DNA of 64,000 bases from the NCBI GenBank assembly GCA_965229005.1, contig CBDDIP010000002.1, positions 3,100,001-3,164,000 of the forward strand, in the 5' to 3' direction. Below the pieces are notes generated by a model, which saw only the letters and a list, made by a program, of their open reading frames with translations, ran no database searches and was not told the DNA's origin. Positions 49,539 through 58,033 of the stretch are shown here, piece by piece. This stretch comes from CBDDIP01 sp965229005. Lineage in GTDB: Bacteria > Actinomycetota > Acidimicrobiia > Acidimicrobiales > Ilumatobacteraceae. The stretch's first letter is position 1. Each line of letters opens with the position of its first letter. Made by a program: the position numbers and the translations under genes.

Positions 49539-49959
49539 GGCCCCGCCCGTCCGAGGAGGGCCTCGCGCCTACCGATCGCGCATCCGCACGTTCGGCCCCA
49601 TCGCCGGGCTGCTGCCGCCTGCCGCACTCGGCATCGTCGCGGCGATGATGCTGCGCGGCCACACGTCCACCGCTCGCGGCGTCGCCGGGTTCGTGTTCGC
49701 CATCCTCGCTGCGCCGGGGCTCCTCGTGGTCGGCGCTCCGCTGACCACCGGGTCGGGCGCGTACGTGCCCGCCATCCTCGGCAGCGCAGTGGTGTGGTTC
49801 GCCTTCGGAGTCGTTGCGGCCCGGCGGGCCACCCGCATCCCCGTCGCCGCATGGGGTGACTTCTGGCGCGAGTACATCTGGATGGCTGCCGGGCTGTGGG
49901 TCGGTGTGATCGGCGCGTTGCTGGCCGCCAACCTCGTCCTCGGCCGCGCCCTGTTCTGA
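49537..49959 (+). CDS. Small multi-pass membrane protein of unknown function
   Basis: I do not recognise this 140-residue protein. It has four probable transmembrane segments (near 20-38, 46-66, 76-93 and 112-135) joined by short loops with basic residues (RGGPRAYRSRIRTFG at the start, VAARRATRIPVAAWGDF in the third loop). The ATG at 49537 is preferred; an ATG at 49528 adds three residues. Its start codon overlaps the comEC start on the other strand. The stop is 12 bp before palindromic repeat copy 2. Confidence 0.6.
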   Translation: MAPPVRGGPRAYRSRIRTFGPIAGLLPPAALGIVAAMMLRGHTSTARGVAGFVFAILAAPGLLVVGAPLTTGSGAYVPAILGSAVVWFAFGVVAARRATRIPVAAWGDFWREYIWMAAGLWVGVIGALLAANLVLGRALF

Positions 49960-49971
49960 CCCCGCGCGCAG

Positions 49972-50019
49972 CGTTTGATCGCTGCGCCACCATCGCGGTG
50001 GTTGAACGACCAGACGCTG
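49972..50019. repeat. Palindromic repeat element, copy 2
   Basis: These bases match the reverse complement of 6121-6168 at 39 of 48 positions. Arms are CGTTTG with CAGACG outside (one T-G wobble) and GCCACC with GGTGGT inside. As with copy 1, the element lies between convergent genes, here the membrane gene and comEA. Confidence 0.75.
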
Positions 50020-50028
50020 CGGTCGCGC

Positions 50029-50739
50029 TCACACCGTCACCAGGCCGCGGAGGGCCTCGAGCTTGGCCGGACCGATGCCGCGGACGTCTGCCAAGGAGTC
50101 GACCGAGGCGAACGGGCCGTGCGACTCCCGGTAGGCGACGATGGCCGCAGCGGTTGCCGGGCCGACACCGGGCAACGAGTCGAGCTGATCCGTCGTCGCG
50201 CGGTTGAGGTTGACCGGGCCGGCCGGCGCGGCGCCATCGACCGGCGCACCACCACTCGAACCTGCCACCACCACCGGCACCTGCTCGCCGACGCGTGGCA
50301 CGTACACACGCTCGCCGTCGAGCACGTGCGCGGCGAGGTTGACCGTGCCGCCATCGGCATCGGCCGCGAGGCCCCCGGCAGCAGCGATGGCGTCCACCAC
50401 GCGCGCCGACTCGTCGAGCGAGTACACGCCCGGCGCGACCACGGCGCCGGCGACGTGCACGACGATGACCGCCGGCACCGACGCCCCGATCGTGGGTGCG
50501 GTCGAACCCGCGTCGACGATCGTCGTCGCGGCAGCGGGGATCGTGCTGGCGTACGGCAGCGACGCCTCCACCGGTGGCCGTGGCGCACGCAGCAACAAGA
50601 ACGCACCGACGGCCACCGCCAGCACCGAGATCGCGCTGACCACCAGCCGTCCCGGCCCGAACCACACGACCCAGTCGCGCACGCGCTGCGACACCGGGCG
50701 CGGTGCGGCCGGCCGCCGTGGCGGTTGCACCGGTTCCAC
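50029..50739 (-). CDS. comEA: ComEA-family DNA receptor protein
   Basis: This 236-residue protein has one transmembrane segment near residues 31-50, an SLBB-like domain (VVHVAGAVVAPGVYSLDESA near residue 93) and a C-terminal helix-hairpin-helix DNA-binding domain (VNLNRATTDQLDSLPGVGPA, then RGIGPAKLEALRGL). ComEA presents incoming double-stranded DNA to the ComEC channel. The GTG at 50739 gives a short proline-rich cytoplasmic tail. It and comEC imply natural competence, although the ComEC nuclease-like domain is absent. Confidence 0.92.
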   Translation of the reverse strand: MEPVQPPRRPAAPRPVSQRVRDWVVWFGPGRLVVSAISVLAVAVGAFLLLRAPRPPVEASLPYASTIPAAATTIVDAGSTAPTIGASVPAVIVVHVAGAVVAPGVYSLDESARVVDAIAAAGGLAADADGGTVNLAAHVLDGERVYVPRVGEQVPVVVAGSSGGAPVDGAAPAGPVNLNRATTDQLDSLPGVGPATAAAIVAYRESHGPFASVDSLADVRGIGPAKLEALRGLVTV

Positions 50740-50841
50740 TCAGACCCCCTCGTGCGCGCATCAGCCGGCGACGGTGCGCTGCGCGCCGCCGCTCTTGGGG
50801 GAAGTCGTGCGTGACGCTACCGAGCCCGCCGGGGGCGCGCC

Positions 50842-51186
50842 CTAGGAGGACGTGGTGGAGGTCTCGAGCTGCTCGGTGACCGCGGTGGCCAGCGACCTGC
50901 GTGCCACCCAGTCCGCCTCGATCTCCAGCGGGATGCGCAGGTAGGCGCCGGTGTGGCCCTTGCGGCGCACCCGTCCCACCGCGTACGCGCCGACGTAGCG
51001 GACACCGAACCCAAGGACGCCGTGGCGCTTCCACTGGCGCACGTGCACCAGTTCGTGGCGCAGCAGGTACGGCGTCACCCGTCCACGACGGACGATCACC
51101 GTCGAACCGATCGTGATCCCGTCAGCACCTCGTGGGACCGGACCGCCCTCCCACAGGCGGTAGCCGTCACGGCGTTCGATGGACAT
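50842..51186 (-). CDS. Small HELVH (zincin-like) protein
   Basis: I cannot assign this 114-residue protein to a named family. It holds LLRHELVHVRQWKRHG near residue 42, a zinc-metallopeptidase HExxH motif followed by a Gln/Trp context like that of DUF4157-type and other mini-zincins. A possible third ligand is the Glu in LEIEADWVARR near residue 90. There is no signal peptide. The ATG at 51186 is the only start. A protease or a structural zinc protein are both possible. Confidence 0.6.
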   Translation of the reverse strand: MSIERRDGYRLWEGGPVPRGADGITIGSTVIVRRGRVTPYLLRHELVHVRQWKRHGVLGFGVRYVGAYAVGRVRRKGHTGAYLRIPLEIEADWVARRSLATAVTEQLETSTTSS

Positions 51187-51228
51187 CGACGCAACGGTAC
51201 CCCAGTGAACCGCCGGACGAGGTCGCGC

Positions 51229-51942
51229 TCAGAACAGCTGAGCGGTGAGCTTCTTGCGGTAGCCGGCGGTGCGCGGGTCGTCGGCGCCCATCAGCTCGAG
51301 CAGGTCGACGTACTGCTGACGGGCCACCTCGTCGAGCTTGACGTTCGGCAGCAGCGCCATCAGCGTCGCATCGTGGTCGTCGTCAGGCGCAGTCTGCGCC
51401 TGACCGAGCCGTGCCGTCGCAGCGACGCGACGGGTGCGATCGTTCTCCGGGATGCGAGCGAGGAACGCCAGCGCCTCCTCCGACTGGTCGCGGGCAACGA
51501 GCAGCTCGGCAAGGCCGATCACGGCATCCTCGTTGCCGGGCTCGAGCTCCAGCGCCGCACGGTACGAGCCCTCGGTGCCCTCGGCGATGAGCGACGCCAG
51601 CGTCTGCTCCGCCTCGGACGGCATCAGTGCGTCGACGAACTCCTGCACGACGTGCTCGGGCAGCGCGCCGACGAACCCGTCGACCACCTGGCCGCCCTTC
51701 AGCGCGTACACCGCCGGGATCGACTGCACCTGGAACGCCTGGGAGATGCCCGGGTTCTCGTCGACGTTGACCTTCACGAGCACGACCTTGCCGTCGGTGG
51801 CGTCGGTGACCTTCTCCAGGATCGGTCCCAAGGTGCGGCACGGGCCGCACCACGGCGCCCAGAGGTCGACGAGGACCGCGGCGTCGAGCGAACGGTCGAC
51901 GACCTCGGTCTGGAACGTTGCGTCGGTGACATCGATGGCCAT
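51229..51942 (-). CDS. CnoX/YbbN-like thioredoxin with TPR-type C-terminus
   Basis: This 237-residue protein has a thioredoxin domain with the canonical WAPWCGPCRTLGPIL near residue 28 and a cis-Pro in QSIPAVYALK. The last ~120 residues are helical and TPR-like (TEGSYRAALELEPGNEDAVI, then LAELLVARDQSEEALAFL). This matches CnoX/YbbN co-chaperones; E. coli CnoX lacks the second Cys, whereas this one keeps CGPC and may be redox-active. The ATG at 51942 has TATCGT seven bases upstream (minus strand 51955-51950). Confidence 0.9.
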   Translation of the reverse strand: MAIDVTDATFQTEVVDRSLDAAVLVDLWAPWCGPCRTLGPILEKVTDATDGKVVLVKVNVDENPGISQAFQVQSIPAVYALKGGQVVDGFVGALPEHVVQEFVDALMPSEAEQTLASLIAEGTEGSYRAALELEPGNEDAVIGLAELLVARDQSEEALAFLARIPENDRTRRVAATARLGQAQTAPDDDHDATLMALLPNVKLDEVARQQYVDLLELMGADDPRTAGYRKKLTAQLF

Positions 51943-52052
51943 GCATCGAACGATACCTGCGGGTCACCTGCCCGAGACCTGGCCCGAGACCGGGCGGCGA
52001 GCCTGACCGGACCGGGTGGCATCACAGCGGTGCCGATACGGTGGCGACACAC

Positions 52053-53087
52053 ATGAGCGAGCTGCCCGGCATCAACGTTCCTTCGGTCACCGAGTGGCTC
52101 ACCACGCACGTGCAAGGTGCGGTTGCACCGTTCGAGTTCGACCTCATCGCCGGCGGGCACTCCAACCTCACCTTCGGGGTCACCGGCGCCGACGGCACGC
52201 GCTTCGTGCTGCGCCGCCCACCGCTCGGCCACGTGCTCGCCAGCGCCCACGACATGGGTCGCGAGCACCGGATCATCAGCGGGTTGCAGACATCCGCCGT
52301 ACCGGTCGCGCCGGCCCTCGGCTTCTGCGACGATCCGGACGTCAACGGCGCGCCGTTCTACGTGATGGGCTTCGTCGACGGTCACGTCGTGCGCGATCGC
52401 CCGACTGCCGAGGCGCTGCTCTCCGTCGATGCTCGACGTCGCGCCAGCGAGAGCATCGTCGACACGATGGCGGCCATCCACGCCGTCGACCTCGACGCCG
52501 CCGGACTCGATGGCCTGGGCAAGCACGAGGGGTACATCGCCCGGCAGTTGAAGCGTTGGTACGGACAGTGGAACCAGCAGAAGACCCGCGAGCTGGCCGC
52601 CGTCGACGAGGTGCACGACGCGCTGATGCAGCGGATCCCCGAGCAGGGTCCCGCGTCGATCGTGCACGGCGACTACCGCCTCGACAACTGCATGGTCGGC
52701 GACGACGGCACGGTGGTCGCCGTGCTCGACTGGGAGATCTGCACGCTCGGCGACCCGATGGCCGACCTCGGGTTGCTGCAGGTGTACTGGACCGGGCCGA
52801 ACGACGTCGCCTCGGCGTGGACCGGTTCGGCCACCTCCACCCCCGGCTTCCTCGACCGCGCCGATCTCGCCGCGCGCTACGCGGAGGTCAGCGGACGCGA
52901 CATCAGCGCGCTGCCGTTCTACGTGTCGTTCGCCTACTGGAAGCTGGCGTGCATCCTCGAAGGCGTCTACGCCCGCTACCTCGGTGGTGCGCTCGGCGAT
53001 CGCGACCCTGCCGAGCTCGCCCCGTTCAAGCTCCAGGTCGAAGGTGCCGCGGCGAGCGCGCTGGCCGCACTGCAGGAGGTGCCGTGA
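52053..53087 (+). CDS. Aminoglycoside-phosphotransferase-like kinase family protein (ACAD10/11 type)
   Basis: This 344-residue protein has the APH fold: VLRRPPLGHVLASAHDMGRE near residue 55 (ATP-binding lobe), the catalytic SIVHGDYRLDNCMVGDDG near residue 203 and VLDWEICTLGDPMADLGLLQ, the DFG-like metal site. In actinobacteria such kinases often lie near acyl-CoA dehydrogenases and resemble the kinase part of ACAD10/11, which phosphorylates 4-hydroxy acyl-CoA; that activity is inference. The ATG at 52053 has TACGGT (52037-52042) ten bases upstream; a GTG at 52041 is less likely. It overlaps PAC2 by 4 bp. Confidence 0.85.
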   Translation: MSELPGINVPSVTEWLTTHVQGAVAPFEFDLIAGGHSNLTFGVTGADGTRFVLRRPPLGHVLASAHDMGREHRIISGLQTSAVPVAPALGFCDDPDVNGAPFYVMGFVDGHVVRDRPTAEALLSVDARRRASESIVDTMAAIHAVDLDAAGLDGLGKHEGYIARQLKRWYGQWNQQKTRELAAVDEVHDALMQRIPEQGPASIVHGDYRLDNCMVGDDGTVVAVLDWEICTLGDPMADLGLLQVYWTGPNDVASAWTGSATSTPGFLDRADLAARYAEVSGRDISALPFYVSFAYWKLACILEGVYARYLGGALGDRDPAELAPFKLQVEGAAASALAALQEVP

Positions 53088-53959
53088 GCGACTCCTACGT
53101 CCTCCACCAAGCGCTGCCCCAGCTCGACCGCCCGGTGCTCGTGGTCATGCTCACCGGCTGGATCGATGCCAGCGCCGCTGCCGCCGCGGCGATGGTCGTC
53201 GTGCAGGAGGAGTGCAACACCGAAGCGCTCGCCACGTTCGACGGCGACGCGTTCATCGACTACCGCGCTCGTCGTCCGTCGATGGAGCTGCGCGAGGGCG
53301 TCAGCACGAAGCTGACCTTCCCCGACATCGAGCTGCGCGTCGGCAAGGACCCGGGCGGCAACGACGTCCTCACCCTGTCCGGCCCTGAGCCGGACTCGCA
53401 GTGGCGCCGCTTCGCCGCCGCAGTCGGCGATCTGTCCGAGCAGCTGGCCGTGCGCCGCATGGTCGCCCTCGGTGCCTACCCGTTCGCCGCGCCGCACACC
53501 CGGCCTGCGAGGTTGTCGAGCACGTCCCCGTCCGCCCAGGTGAGCGCGTCGGTGCCGTACCTGAAGAACTCGGTCGACGTGCCCGCAGGAATGGGCGCCG
53601 TGCTGGAGCACGAGCTGCACGGCCGCGGCATCACCGCGCTCGGGCTGTGGGCGCAGGTGCCCCACTACGTCAGCTCGATGTCGTACCCCGACGCCTCGGT
53701 GGCCCTGCTCACCGGCCTGCGCGAGATGGCCGGGCTGGAGATCGACGGCGCTGCCACGCGCACCGAAGCGGAACGTCAGCGCCGCCGACTGGACCAGCTG
53801 GTCGCCGGCAACGAGGAGCACCAGGGCATGGTGCGCCAACTGGAAGAGCTCTACGACACGAGCGCGCAGCAGACGCTGTCGCTCGGCATCGCCGACATCC
53901 CCAGCGGCGATCAGATCGCGGCCGAGTTCGAAGCGTTCCTGCGCGATCAGGACGACTGA
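53084..53959 (+). CDS. PAC2-family protein (proteasome-assembly-chaperone-like)
   Basis: This 291-residue protein has the PAC2 fold: LVVMLTGWIDASAAAAAAM near residue 22, SWRRF-type VGDLSEQLAVRRMVALGAYP near 120 and IPSGDQIAAEFEAFLRDQDD at the end. Members occur with actinobacterial Pup-proteasome components; no proteasome gene is in the window. The GTG at 53084 overlaps the kinase stop (GTGA), so the pair is co-translated. Confidence 0.88.
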   Translation: MSDSYVLHQALPQLDRPVLVVMLTGWIDASAAAAAAMVVVQEECNTEALATFDGDAFIDYRARRPSMELREGVSTKLTFPDIELRVGKDPGGNDVLTLSGPEPDSQWRRFAAAVGDLSEQLAVRRMVALGAYPFAAPHTRPARLSSTSPSAQVSASVPYLKNSVDVPAGMGAVLEHELHGRGITALGLWAQVPHYVSSMSYPDASVALLTGLREMAGLEIDGAATRTEAERQRRRLDQLVAGNEEHQGMVRQLEELYDTSAQQTLSLGIADIPSGDQIAAEFEAFLRDQDD

Positions 53960-53971
53960 GCCGGAGGCACG

Positions 53972-53994
53972 GTCAGCGGACTACGTTCGCTGAC
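53972..53994 (+). promoter_or_regulatory. Inverted repeat over the likely LLM promoter
   Basis: GTCAGCG-N9-CGCTGAC flanks TACGTT (53982-53987), a good -10 candidate 51 bp before the oxidoreductase ATG. The symmetry suits a dimeric repressor; it could instead be a weak terminator hairpin for the PAC2 transcript. Confidence 0.4.
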
Positions 53995-54038
53995 GTTCAC
54001 CCATCGGCATCGATGGGCCGTCGCTGGGAGGCACGCAC

Positions 54039-55058
54039 ATGAAGGTCGATGGGGGCATCGGATTCGATCTGCACAAGGCAGGCGCGCAGGCGAAGGAGGC
54101 CGAAGCCGCCGGCTACAGCGGCGTGTGGACCGCGGAGACGTCGCACGACCCGTTCTTCCCGCTGCTGATCGGCGCGGAGCACACCGAGACGATCGAGCTC
54201 GGCACGTCCATCGCTGTCGCGTTCGCACGCAACCCGATGACGCTGGCGAACACCGGTTGGGACCTGCAGGCGTTCTCCAAGGGGCGCTTCGTGCTCGGCC
54301 TCGGCAGCCAGATCAAGCCGCACATCACCAAGCGCTTCAGCATGGAGTGGAGCCACCCGGCGGCGCGCATGCGAGAGATGATCCTGGCCATTCGGGCCAT
54401 CTGGGACACGTGGGAGAACGGCACACCGTTGGCGTTCCGCGGCGACTTCTACACGCACACGCTGATGACCCCGTTCTTCACGCCCGAGCGCGCGGAGCTG
54501 GCCGGGTTCGGGGTGCCGAAGGTCTTCCTCGCCGGCGTCGGCGAGCTGATGACCGAAGTGGCCGGCGAGGTCTGCGACGGGTTCATCTGCCACGGCTTCA
54601 CGACCGAGCGCTACCTGCGCGAGGTCACCCTGCCGGCGCTCGAGCGCGGGCGTGCCAAGGCGGGCAAGACGATGGAGGGCTTCGAGATCGTCGGGCCGAG
54701 CTTCGTCGTCACCGGGAGCAGCGAGGCCGAACTGACCCAGGCTGCAGCCGGCACGCGCCAGCAGATCGCCTTCTACGGGTCCACACCGTCGTACCGTCCG
54801 GTGCTCGAGCTGCATGGCTGGGGCGGTTTGCAGGACGAGCTCAACTCGCTGTCCAAGCAGGGCAAGTGGGTGGAGATGGGCGGTCTCATCGATGACGAGA
54901 TCCTCAACACCTTCGCCGTCGTCGGCGAGCCCGAGCAGATCGCGCCGGAGCTGCACCAGCGCTACGGCGACGTCATCCAGCGGATCAGCTTCTACGCCCC
55001 GTACAAGACCGACCCCGATCGCTGGGCCGGCGTTCTTGCCGCCCTCAAGGCGGCGTAG
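54039..55058 (+). CDS. F420-dependent LLM oxidoreductase, TIGR03617 / MSMEG_2256 type
   Basis: This 339-residue TIM-barrel flavin enzyme fits the actinobacterial TIGR03617 group closely: AEAAGYSGVWTAETSHDPF near residue 22, IELGTSIAVAFARNPMTLAN, SKGRFVLGLGSQIKPHITKR, MEWSHPAARMREMILAIRAI, then TLMTPFFTPERAEL. Such enzymes use F420H2, so the organism should make this cofactor. The physiological substrate is unknown. The ATG at 54039 follows GGGAGG; an inverted repeat over the likely promoter suggests ligand-controlled expression. Confidence 0.92.
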   Translation: MKVDGGIGFDLHKAGAQAKEAEAAGYSGVWTAETSHDPFFPLLIGAEHTETIELGTSIAVAFARNPMTLANTGWDLQAFSKGRFVLGLGSQIKPHITKRFSMEWSHPAARMREMILAIRAIWDTWENGTPLAFRGDFYTHTLMTPFFTPERAELAGFGVPKVFLAGVGELMTEVAGEVCDGFICHGFTTERYLREVTLPALERGRAKAGKTMEGFEIVGPSFVVTGSSEAELTQAAAGTRQQIAFYGSTPSYRPVLELHGWGGLQDELNSLSKQGKWVEMGGLIDDEILNTFAVVGEPEQIAPELHQRYGDVIQRISFYAPYKTDPDRWAGVLAALKAA

Positions 55059-55105
55059 GAGCGCGCAGACGCCCGGTCGTCACACCGCTGGGATAGAAAC
55101 GGGTT

Positions 55106-58012
55106 GTGGCCATTTCCTGTGTGTACTGCGGCGAGAGCCACCCCGACGCGGCCGGGGTGCGCGCCTGCTGGCAACGCACGCAGGCTGACGCTCCCACCTT
55201 GTTCGACACCGTCGACCAGTCCTTCGAGCAGCCATTCGAGCAGCCGTTCGACCAGCAGCCGTTCGAGCAGCCGTTCGAACCGGATGACCGGCCGGCGCCC
55301 GTGCCCGTCGCTGCCACGCGCTCGGTTCGGCGCACGGCAGTCGCCCACGACGGGCCGGTTCGGCGTGGCCCGGCAGCGCTCGGTCGCAACGTCATCGTCG
55401 GCCTCGGCGACACGGCACCGCAGGAGTGGGACGATGCGCCCCGCGTGCGGGTGTCGCTGGATCATCCGCACGTCATGGCCGACGAGCTGGAGGCGCTGGC
55501 GCGCGCGTCGACGGGCGCGGTGCTGGAGATGGACGACCGCGTCGCCACCGCACTCGACGAGCCCGAGCGCGAGCAGCGAGAGCCGCACGAGCTCGGCACG
55601 TCGTTCCGCTTCGGACTCGAGCGGGTGCGGCTGCTCACCCGCGGCAACAGCTACGACGCGCGCACCAACCGGTGGCCGCTGTTGGAGGACGCGCTTGCCC
55701 TCGGCGCTGCCCCAGCCAACGACGGTCGCGGCGACGTCGTGCTCGCCGACGGGACTGCCGCGTGGCTCGACGGCGGTCCGGTCCGCTTCACCGAACCGAT
55801 CGACGGCGTGCCGGTGCTGCACCGGGTGGTCGTCGAACACGGCTCGCTGCGTCCCTTCCCCGCCACCGACGTGCATGGCACGACGGCAGCCGAGCTGGCG
55901 CCTGATCAGCTGGCCGCCGTCGCCCACCGCGGCGGAGCAGCGCGGATCATCGCGCCCGCTGGTTCGGGCAAGACTCGAGTGCTCACCGAACGTGCCCGGC
56001 AACTGCTGCAGGTCTGGGGCCTGCCCGCGTCGGCGATCTGCCTCATCGCCTTCAACAAGCGGGCGCAGGAGGAGATGCGCGAGCGCACGCGCGACCTGCG
56101 CGGTCTGCAGGTGCGCACGCTCAACGCGATCGCGTTGGCGATCGTCAACGGATCGGCGCCGTTCGCCCCGCGTCCCTCGAAGCGGACCACCATCGACGAG
56201 CCCGAGGTGCGGCGGATCATCGGCAAGCTCGTCTCGTTCCCACGCAAGCGCAACGTCGACCCCGTCGCCACGTGGATGGAGGCGCTGTCGTTCGCCCGCC
56301 TCGGTCTGCGCGCCGCCGCCGACGTCGAGGCTCGCTACGACGGTGAGGTCGACGGGTTCGCCGCGTTCCTGCCGAAATACCGCAGCCAACTCGCCCGCAC
56401 GGGATCGCTCGACTTCGACGAGCAGGTGCAGTGCGCGATCGAGCTACTGCTCACCGACGCCGATGCGCGGGCAACGGCGCAGCGGGCTTGCCGCGTGCTG
56501 CTGGTGGACGAGTTCCAGGACCTCACCCCGGCACACCTGTTGCTCGTGCGGCTGCTGGCCGGGCCGGACGGCGCCGTGTTCGGCGTCGGCGACGACGACC
56601 AGACCATCTACGGCTACAACGGGGCCAACCCGGCCTGGTTGATCGACTTCGCCTCGTTCTTCCCCGGTGCGGAGGATCACCCGTTGGAGGTCAACTACCG
56701 CTGCCCCGGTGGCATCGTCACCGCCGCCGACCGGCTGCTGCGCCACAACGTGCTGCGCGTGCCGAAGACCATCAGATCCAACAAGCCCGACGAGGTCGGC
56801 TGGTCGATCGCCTCCGAGGGCGACGCGGTCGCGGCCACCACCTCGGCGATCCAGGCAGCGATCGCCGGAGGCACCCCACCCGCCGACATCGCGGTGCTCT
56901 GTCGCGTCAACTCGCTGCTCGCCCCGGTGCAGGTGGCGCTGTCCAGCGAGGGGCTGCCGATCAACGGCGGCGTCGGCAACGAGTTCGCCGAACGCACCGC
57001 TGTGCGCGCCGCGCTCGCCTGGCTGCGATTGGCCACGGCCACCACCGCGTTGGCGCCGGGCGACCTCGCCGAGGCCCTGCGCCGGCCGTCGCGCCCGCTG
57101 CACCCGAACGTGGCCAACTGGGTCGGGGAGCAGTCGTCGCTCGACGGGCTTCGTCGGCTGGCAGCGAGGCTCACCACAGATCGCGAGGCCGAGCGGGTGA
57201 ACGCCTTCGCCGACGACATCGAGCGGCTGCAGCACCTCGCCGCGGGCGGCGCCACCACGGCTCGGCTGATGTCCACGGTGCGCGACTCGGTGGGGCTGGC
57301 GTCGTCGATCGCCTCGCTCGACATCAGCCGCCGCGGCATGAACCGCGCCGCGCAGAACGACGACCTCACCGCCGTCGCTCAACTCGCCGAGCTCCAGCCC
57401 GACCCGAGCTCGTTCGAACGTTGGCTGCGCCAGCACCTCGGCGCCGGCAACCGCGCCGACGGCATCACGTTGGCCACCGTGCACCGCGTGAAGGGGCAGG
57501 AGTGGCCGTTCGTCGTCGTCCACCAGGCCGACGCCGACCAGTACCCGCACCGCCTCTCGGAGGACGTCGAGGAGGAGCGTCGGCTGTTCCACGTCGCCTT
57601 CACCCGGGCGAGCCGGGAGGCGCTGATCGTCGTCGCTGATCGTCCATCGCCGTTCATCTCCGAGCTCACCAACGAGCCGCCCGCCCGACGCGTCGGCGGC
57701 ACGTCCGCCGTCAGCACCGACCGCTTCGGCGAGCGTGCGCCGAAGCCCGCGCCGGCGGCCTCTCGTCCCGGCCACGATCTGCAGCCGGCCGACGCCGCCC
57801 TGTTCCAATCGCTGCGCGACCTGCGCAAGCACCTGGCCGCCGGCAAGCCGAGCTACACCGTGCTGTCCGATGCGTCGCTGGCCGACATCGCCACCGGGCG
57901 ACCGACCACCGCCGATCAGCTGGCCCGCATCCGCGGCATCGGGCCGAGCAAGCTCGACCGCTACGGCGCAGCGATCCTCGCCGTCGTGCTCGACCACGCC
58001 GACCCGGCCTGA
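55106..58012 (+). CDS. UvrD/PcrA-like SF1 helicase with N-terminal zinc-finger extension and HRDC domain
   Basis: The 968-residue protein has all SF1A motifs: Walker A APAGSGKTR near residue 286, Walker B VDEFQDLTP near 467, motif III GVGDDDQTIYGYNGANP near 493 and motif VI LFHVAFTRASREAL near 827. An HRDC-type domain ends it (LFQSLRDLRKHLAAGKPSYT near 898). The first ~270 residues are unlike UvrD. They open with a likely zinc finger (CVYCGESHPDAAGVRAC, residues 5-21), then a Phe-Glu-Gln-Pro repeat (FEQPFEQPFDQQPFEQPFE) and an uncharacterised domain. UvrD2-like helicases of mycobacteria share the HRDC end. It probably acts in DNA repair or restart. Confidence 0.9.
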   Translation: MAISCVYCGESHPDAAGVRACWQRTQADAPTLFDTVDQSFEQPFEQPFDQQPFEQPFEPDDRPAPVPVAATRSVRRTAVAHDGPVRRGPAALGRNVIVGLGDTAPQEWDDAPRVRVSLDHPHVMADELEALARASTGAVLEMDDRVATALDEPEREQREPHELGTSFRFGLERVRLLTRGNSYDARTNRWPLLEDALALGAAPANDGRGDVVLADGTAAWLDGGPVRFTEPIDGVPVLHRVVVEHGSLRPFPATDVHGTTAAELAPDQLAAVAHRGGAARIIAPAGSGKTRVLTERARQLLQVWGLPASAICLIAFNKRAQEEMRERTRDLRGLQVRTLNAIALAIVNGSAPFAPRPSKRTTIDEPEVRRIIGKLVSFPRKRNVDPVATWMEALSFARLGLRAAADVEARYDGEVDGFAAFLPKYRSQLARTGSLDFDEQVQCAIELLLTDADARATAQRACRVLLVDEFQDLTPAHLLLVRLLAGPDGAVFGVGDDDQTIYGYNGANPAWLIDFASFFPGAEDHPLEVNYRCPGGIVTAADRLLRHNVLRVPKTIRSNKPDEVGWSIASEGDAVAATTSAIQAAIAGGTPPADIAVLCRVNSLLAPVQVALSSEGLPINGGVGNEFAERTAVRAALAWLRLATATTALAPGDLAEALRRPSRPLHPNVANWVGEQSSLDGLRRLAARLTTDREAERVNAFADDIERLQHLAAGGATTARLMSTVRDSVGLASSIASLDISRRGMNRAAQNDDLTAVAQLAELQPDPSSFERWLRQHLGAGNRADGITLATVHRVKGQEWPFVVVHQADADQYPHRLSEDVEEERRLFHVAFTRASREALIVVADRPSPFISELTNEPPARRVGGTSAVSTDRFGERAPKPAPAASRPGHDLQPADAALFQSLRDLRKHLAAGKPSYTVLSDASLADIATGRPTTADQLARIRGIGPSKLDRYGAAILAVVLDHADPA

Positions 58013-58033
58013 TCGGTGACATAGGTTGCGAGC

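Noticed and set aside
50740..50841. A CTTCCCCCAAG stretch before comEA resembling the small-RNA loop
   Set aside because: Its flanks do not form a stem, and on the comEA mRNA it has the same sense as the RNA loop, so it is not a pairing target.
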